DNA of 64,000 nucleotides from Pseudobdellovibrionaceae bacterium (GTDB lineage: Bacteria; Bdellovibrionota; Bdellovibrionia; Bdellovibrionales; Bdellovibrionaceae): the NCBI GenBank assembly GCA_947449255.1, contig CANFQX010000005.1, forward strand, positions 1 through 64,000, given 5' to 3'. The position numbers and the translations under genes were made by a program. Below the pieces are notes generated by a model. The model worked only from the letters and a program-made list of their open reading frames with translations, was not told the origin of the DNA and did no database searches. Shown here one piece after another: positions 60,581-64,000 of this stretch; positions within the stretch are counted from its first letter, which is position 1, and each line of letters starts with the position of its first letter.

Positions 60581-61226
60581 CTCTCACTGTATAAATCAGC
60601 CTGGTGGGAAAATCTTTTTCTAATTTGTTTCTTAGTCTGCATACCAAAACGTCTACCACATTTGTTTGGGGATCAAAATCATAATTCCAAACTTCTTTAA
60701 GAATAGTTTGTTTTCCGATAATTTTATTTGGGTTGCTCATGAACAAATCCAAAAGAACAAATTCTCTTTCTTGAAGATCCAGACTGCGTCCTGCCCTTAC
60801 GACATCTCTGTTTAATCTGTTCAGTTTAAGATCCTGAAAAGTTAATTGCGTGGCTTCAGAAGATTTCTGAGCTCTCTTCAATAAATTTTTAACACGAATT
60901 TGCAATTCAGCCATGGCAAATGGTTTTGTTAGGTAGTCATCACCACCCATGGTTAAACCTTTTAGACGATCATCTAACTCTCGTAGTGCGCTTAAAATTA
61001 ATATTGGTGTGTTCACTTCTTTTTCACGCAATGATCGTGCAAAGGTAAATCCATCCATTTCTGGAAGCATCAGATCCAAAACAATAATGTCATAATTATT
61101 GGTAAGGGCTGTTTCAAAGGCCCTACGACCATTGGACTCAACATCCACTTCGCCTTGCAAATCATTTAGGCCTTGTTTTACTATATTCGAAATTTCACTG
61201 TCATCTTCTACAACTAAACATCTCAT
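60552..61226 (-). CDS. OmpR/PhoB-family response regulator
   Basis: A 224-residue transcription factor. Receiver domain with DDS at 8-10, D51 (DIIVLDLMLPEMDG) and K101 (TKPFAMAEL). The winged-helix DNA-binding domain (VVRAGRSLDLQEREFVLLDL, KQTILKEVWNYDFDPQTNVV) ends GVGYVLKSS. It is the cognate partner of the overlapping kinase. Its promoter must lie in the 250-base gap before flgE; I see no clear boxes. Confidence 0.93.
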   Translation of the reverse strand: MRCLVVEDDSEISNIVKQGLNDLQGEVDVESNGRRAFETALTNNYDIIVLDLMLPEMDGFTFARSLREKEVNTPILILSALRELDDRLKGLTMGGDDYLTKPFAMAELQIRVKNLLKRAQKSSEATQLTFQDLKLNRLNRDVVRAGRSLDLQEREFVLLDLFMSNPNKIIGKQTILKEVWNYDFDPQTNVVDVLVCRLRNKLEKDFPTRLIYTVRGVGYVLKSS

Positions 61227-61418
61227 CCTGGATACCCCCTCTTATATTTTTAAATTCTGAAACTTACTTAAATCTAAATTACAATCGATCGATCTGGATG
61301 AAACTTATAACAGGTTTGTTTCTAAACAAAGTCAGAAGTTTAATGTAAAGTCTTCAAAAGGTCTTTATTACACACATTTAATTACAAAGCCCGCAATCAT
61401 TGCCCGAATGCAACGGAA

Positions 61419-61439
61419 AACGGCCCCAAAAGGGCCGTT
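61419..61439 (-). terminator. Terminator of flgE
   Basis: AACGGCCC (61419-61426) and GGGCCGTT (61432-61439) with a 5-base loop; the minus-strand reading continues TTTTCC. It separates the hook operon from the two-component pair. Confidence 0.7.
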
Positions 61440-61476
61440 CATTGCTTTTTCTTAATTTATCTAAGGAATTGATCTA

Positions 61477-62760
61477 TTAACGTTTCAGCTGTATCACTTC
61501 GTTCAAAAGCTCATCCGTCGTTGTGATAGTCTTTGAATTGGCCTGAAAACCACGCTGATTTTGAATCATATTTACGAACTCAGTAGCCAAATCCACTGTG
61601 GATCTTTCCAATGATTTTGCAAATAATTTTCCACGACCGGCTGTCCCCGGGTTGCCCACGTAAGCGCTTCCAGAGTCTCTGGATTCTTTTAAACGATTAT
61701 TTCCTACCTTGAATAAGGCTTCAGGATTTTCAAACTTAGCCAGTGCAATCTGTGATAGATCTGCAGCTTGTCCATTTGAATAAACTGCTGTCAATACACC
61801 TTCATCATTAAATGACAAACTGTTGATGGTTCCAGCCGCTGCGCCATCTTGATTCCAAGATATCAAATCAGAATTTTTTCCATATTGTTTGGTTCCTTCA
61901 AGACCTTTACCACCGTCTCTGATCGCATCACCAAAATTCATTTTAATTTCTTGGTCTTGGAGTGCTCCACCCTTAAAATTAAATTTCGAAGAAGTAATTT
62001 TTTGGCTGTCTAACTTACCATCAACTGTAAATTCCAGTTTCCCAGCAAGGACTTCTGACATTTGACCTTCAGCTCCGCCTGTGATTTCTTTGCCATCACA
62101 AACGCCTCTGTACTCCCACTGTCTGTCTGCCACTTTATTGAAAAACATACTCATCAAATGTTTATTCCCCTGAGAGTCATACATTTCAACGCCAGTAGAA
62201 TAATGAGAAGTAGAGTAAGGGTCTTTGATATTGAACTTTTTATTAGGCTCCATGCGAGAATCTAAATTGAGATCCAGCTTGATATCTTTCGTAGCCTTAG
62301 CTGGGATCATCGCTCGGGGGAATTTGATGTCTGCCAATTTATTTAAGATATTGCCTTTTTCATCAGCTGCAAATCCTTGAACTCTTTGATTGTCATTGGT
62401 AACAAGGAAACCTTCACGGTCAAAATGGAAAGAACCATCTCGTGTGAAAGAGTCACCATCAGAGCCTTTGACTTTGAAATATCCATCACCAGAAATAGCC
62501 AAATCCGTCGACTTGTCAGTAGCATCCACATTACCTTGTGAAAGGATTGGATTCACAGCGCTCATTTTCACACCACGACCAATTTGGTTACCGCCAAGTA
62601 TTCCTTTTAAATTTTTAGAAATAATATCCTGGAATTCAGCGCGGCTGGCTTTAAAGCCGATCGTGTTGGCGTTCGCGATATTATCGCCGATTACACCCAA
62701 AGCTTCGCCTTGAGCAGTCATACCTGACACACCTGTGTAAAGAGATGAAAGAATACCCAT
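61477..62760 (-). CDS. flgE: Flagellar hook protein FlgE
   Basis: A 427-residue hook subunit. The N-terminal heptad segment (SSLYTGVSGMTAQGEALGVI, GDNIANANTIGFKASRAEFQ) and C-terminal SLERSTVDLATEFVNMIQNQ, RGFQANSKTITTTDELLNEV are standard for rod/hook proteins. The central D1 region shows SFTRDGSFHFDREGFLVTND. GGAGGTCAC lies just before the ATG. Third gene of the visible flgD operon, 135 bases after the TIGR02530 gene. That gap has no sigma-54 box I can see. Confidence 0.95.
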   Translation of the reverse strand: MGILSSLYTGVSGMTAQGEALGVIGDNIANANTIGFKASRAEFQDIISKNLKGILGGNQIGRGVKMSAVNPILSQGNVDATDKSTDLAISGDGYFKVKGSDGDSFTRDGSFHFDREGFLVTNDNQRVQGFAADEKGNILNKLADIKFPRAMIPAKATKDIKLDLNLDSRMEPNKKFNIKDPYSTSHYSTGVEMYDSQGNKHLMSMFFNKVADRQWEYRGVCDGKEITGGAEGQMSEVLAGKLEFTVDGKLDSQKITSSKFNFKGGALQDQEIKMNFGDAIRDGGKGLEGTKQYGKNSDLISWNQDGAAAGTINSLSFNDEGVLTAVYSNGQAADLSQIALAKFENPEALFKVGNNRLKESRDSGSAYVGNPGTAGRGKLFAKSLERSTVDLATEFVNMIQNQRGFQANSKTITTTDELLNEVIQLKR

Positions 62761-62895
62761 GTGACCTCCATGTCGTTGACGGCTTCATTCGGAATCCGTC
62801 GTTTGGAGGGCCTCCTCTATGAGGACCAGCCCTAATATTTAGTTTTTAATTCGATCCAGCCTCTGCATCCTGCAGAAACTAGAATTATTTTCTTT

Positions 62896-63309
62896 CTACA
62901 AAACTACTGTGCTGTCGATGTTCGTAAATACATTTTCTTTCAATGCATTTTTGTCCATCACCGTCACAACAGTGTTATTTTTTACGCTTACAATCAGTGC
63001 CGAGTCGTTCATTAAAATCAATGAATCCTTGGAACCTTTTGCAGCGGCTCTCGAAACAGCATCAGAGATTTTTGTGATTTCCTCGGGGCTATAACTTACT
63101 CCCCGGGTTCGCATTCTCTCAATGGCATGATTCGAAAACTTAATACCTTCATTTCCGGGCTTTGAAAATCCTGGCGACTTGTTAATCCCCAAAGAATCTA
63201 AAGTGTCCTTGAACGAAGGCCCCATCTTTCCCAGATCCGGTTGATTCACCTTTCTTGGTTGCGATGGAATAAGTTGATCCAGTGTCTGTATCTTTTTTAA
63301 ATCAACCAT
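62896..63309 (-). CDS. Flagellar operon protein (TIGR02530 family)
   Basis: A 137-residue protein of the family often found between flgD and flgE. Key parts are IKFSNHAIERMRTRGVSYSP, KGSKDSLILMNDSALIVSVK and LKENVFTNIDSTVVL. Its exact role is unknown. It follows flgD by one base and its gene order here matches other bacteria. Confidence 0.9.
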   Translation of the reverse strand: MVDLKKIQTLDQLIPSQPRKVNQPDLGKMGPSFKDTLDSLGINKSPGFSKPGNEGIKFSNHAIERMRTRGVSYSPEEITKISDAVSRAAAKGSKDSLILMNDSALIVSVKNNTVVTVMDKNALKENVFTNIDSTVVL

Positions 63310-63310
63310 T

Positions 63311-64000
63311 TTACTTCAGCGTCTCCTTCGCGATCTTATCGATCATTTCGCGAGACAAACCTACAGTATCCAATATCTTGGATTTACCTGCAGGGGCTGG
63401 AGCAGGGGCTGTCTTAGCTGACACTGAATTCTCCTCTTTTTTATTCTGTGCCGCGGCATCATCTTTTTTCAAGTCTAGGTTTGTAACATCGTTAACATTC
63501 TGGCCATTGTTCATAAGACGTGGGTCTGTAATCATCTGCACATCTCTAAATTTAATAGCCTGTTTGCCCACATTCAGGATCGGACCATCGGGAGAATAGC
63601 TCACTCCGGTGATCATTCCTTGAAAATCCGTCTTGATGGCAATCTTCTTTCCGTCACCAGTTTTAGCTTCTGCTGCAAATTTATATTCACCGGCAGCAGC
63701 TTTCATTCCCCGTTCGTCTTCACCATTCCATGAGAGCTTATTATCGCCCTGTTTGAGGCTGCGCAGGTTGTAGGTGCGCACTAAGTTGCCATCTGCATCA
63801 CTCACCTTGACTGCGACTTCAGAGGCATCCATAGGCAAAGAGAAACGGAAATCATGCTCCTTGTCTGTTGCACCTCGTAGCACTTTCGAAGAGTCACCTG
63901 AAACAGCTTTACCAATCAGATTCAATGCTTGAAAATTTTCTGTGGGCTTTTGTCCGTTTTTAAGTTCGTCCAGCGTTTTATTCATGTTTTGCATCTGCTC
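63311..64000 (-). CDS. flgD: Flagellar hook cap protein FlgD, 5' end beyond window
   Basis: At least 229 residues are visible; the reading frame continues through the right edge (EQMQNMNKTLDEL, the middle of the FlgD N-terminal motif), so the true start and about 60-100 residues lie outside. The visible part has the FlgD Ig-like/TUDOR domains (NLRSLKQGDNKLSWNGEDER, GMKAAAGEYKFAAEA). A Lys/Ala/Pro-rich tail and a final helix (GLSREMIDKIAKETLK) extend the C-terminus compared with short FlgD proteins. Confidence 0.9.
   Translation of the reverse strand, partial: EQMQNMNKTLDELKNGQKPTENFQALNLIGKAVSGDSSKVLRGATDKEHDFRFSLPMDASEVAVKVSDADGNLVRTYNLRSLKQGDNKLSWNGEDERGMKAAAGEYKFAAEAKTGDGKKIAIKTDFQGMITGVSYSPDGPILNVGKQAIKFRDVQMITDPRLMNNGQNVNDVTNLDLKKDDAAAQNKKEENSVSAKTAPAPAPAGKSKILDTVGLSREMIDKIAKETLK

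Noticed and set aside
1-64000. tRNA, rRNA, CRISPR, insertion sequences, prophage
   Set aside because: No cloverleaf, rRNA core, direct-repeat array, transposase or phage genes noticed by eye. A tRNAscan or ISfinder run would be needed to be sure.

Overview
The window looks like chromosome of a Bdellovibrio-type predatory bacterium (Bdellovibrionota). Pointers are the AT-rich, gene-dense layout, a polar-flagellum export cluster with FlhF/FlhG and FliA, an RpoH-type sigma factor beside it, many secreted lipoproteins and outer-membrane barrels, and many two-component regulators. This placement comes from gene content and order as I remember them, not from a database search. I saw no phage, insertion sequence, CRISPR array, rRNA or tRNA.

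Layout. 1-7.3 kb: a secreted Gly/Met-rich protein cut by the window edge, a REC-histidine kinase, an orphan CpaC-type secretin with a CpaF-type ATPase, and small uncharacterised genes. 7.4-11.3 kb: aspS, a probable structured non-coding RNA, a polyhydroxyalkanoate-system protein and an RpoH-family sigma factor. 11.3-22.3 kb: one long minus-strand flagellar operon, fliL-M-N-O-P-Q-R-flhB-A-F-G, followed by fliA and a small secreted protein. A consensus sigma-54 promoter lies in front of fliL. 22.5-36 kb: suhB, a SPOR protein, two outer-membrane barrels, a zincin lipoprotein, a UvrD/PcrA helicase, an organophosphate antiporter, a KamA-type radical SAM aminomutase and secreted proteins. 36-40 kb: a GroES domain fused to a histone-like Lys-rich tail, a class A PBP and a metallo-beta-lactamase-fold hydrolase.

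40.4-45.4 kb holds the most unusual locus: a radical SAM/SPASM enzyme, a 32-residue basic peptide with a C-terminal Cys-x-Pro-x-Lys, a CHASE2 sensor kinase and a sigma-54 response regulator, all overlapping or nearly touching. I read it as a candidate peptide-modification (RiPP-like) system wired to two-component signalling. 45.5-54.7 kb: ileS-lspA, a CNB/HATPase regulator, lgt, a lipoprotein, yacG, an HU protein and pfkA. 54.9-59.4 kb: a complete liv branched-chain amino acid ABC operon. 59.4-64 kb: an OmpR-type two-component pair and the flgD-TIGR02530-flgE hook operon, with flgD running off the right edge.

Several start codons were moved from the longest reading frame to internal ATG/GTG codons with better Shine-Dalgarno spacing. 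Two genes (REC-kinase and PBP) look leaderless because good -35/-10 boxes end about 7 bases before the start codon.
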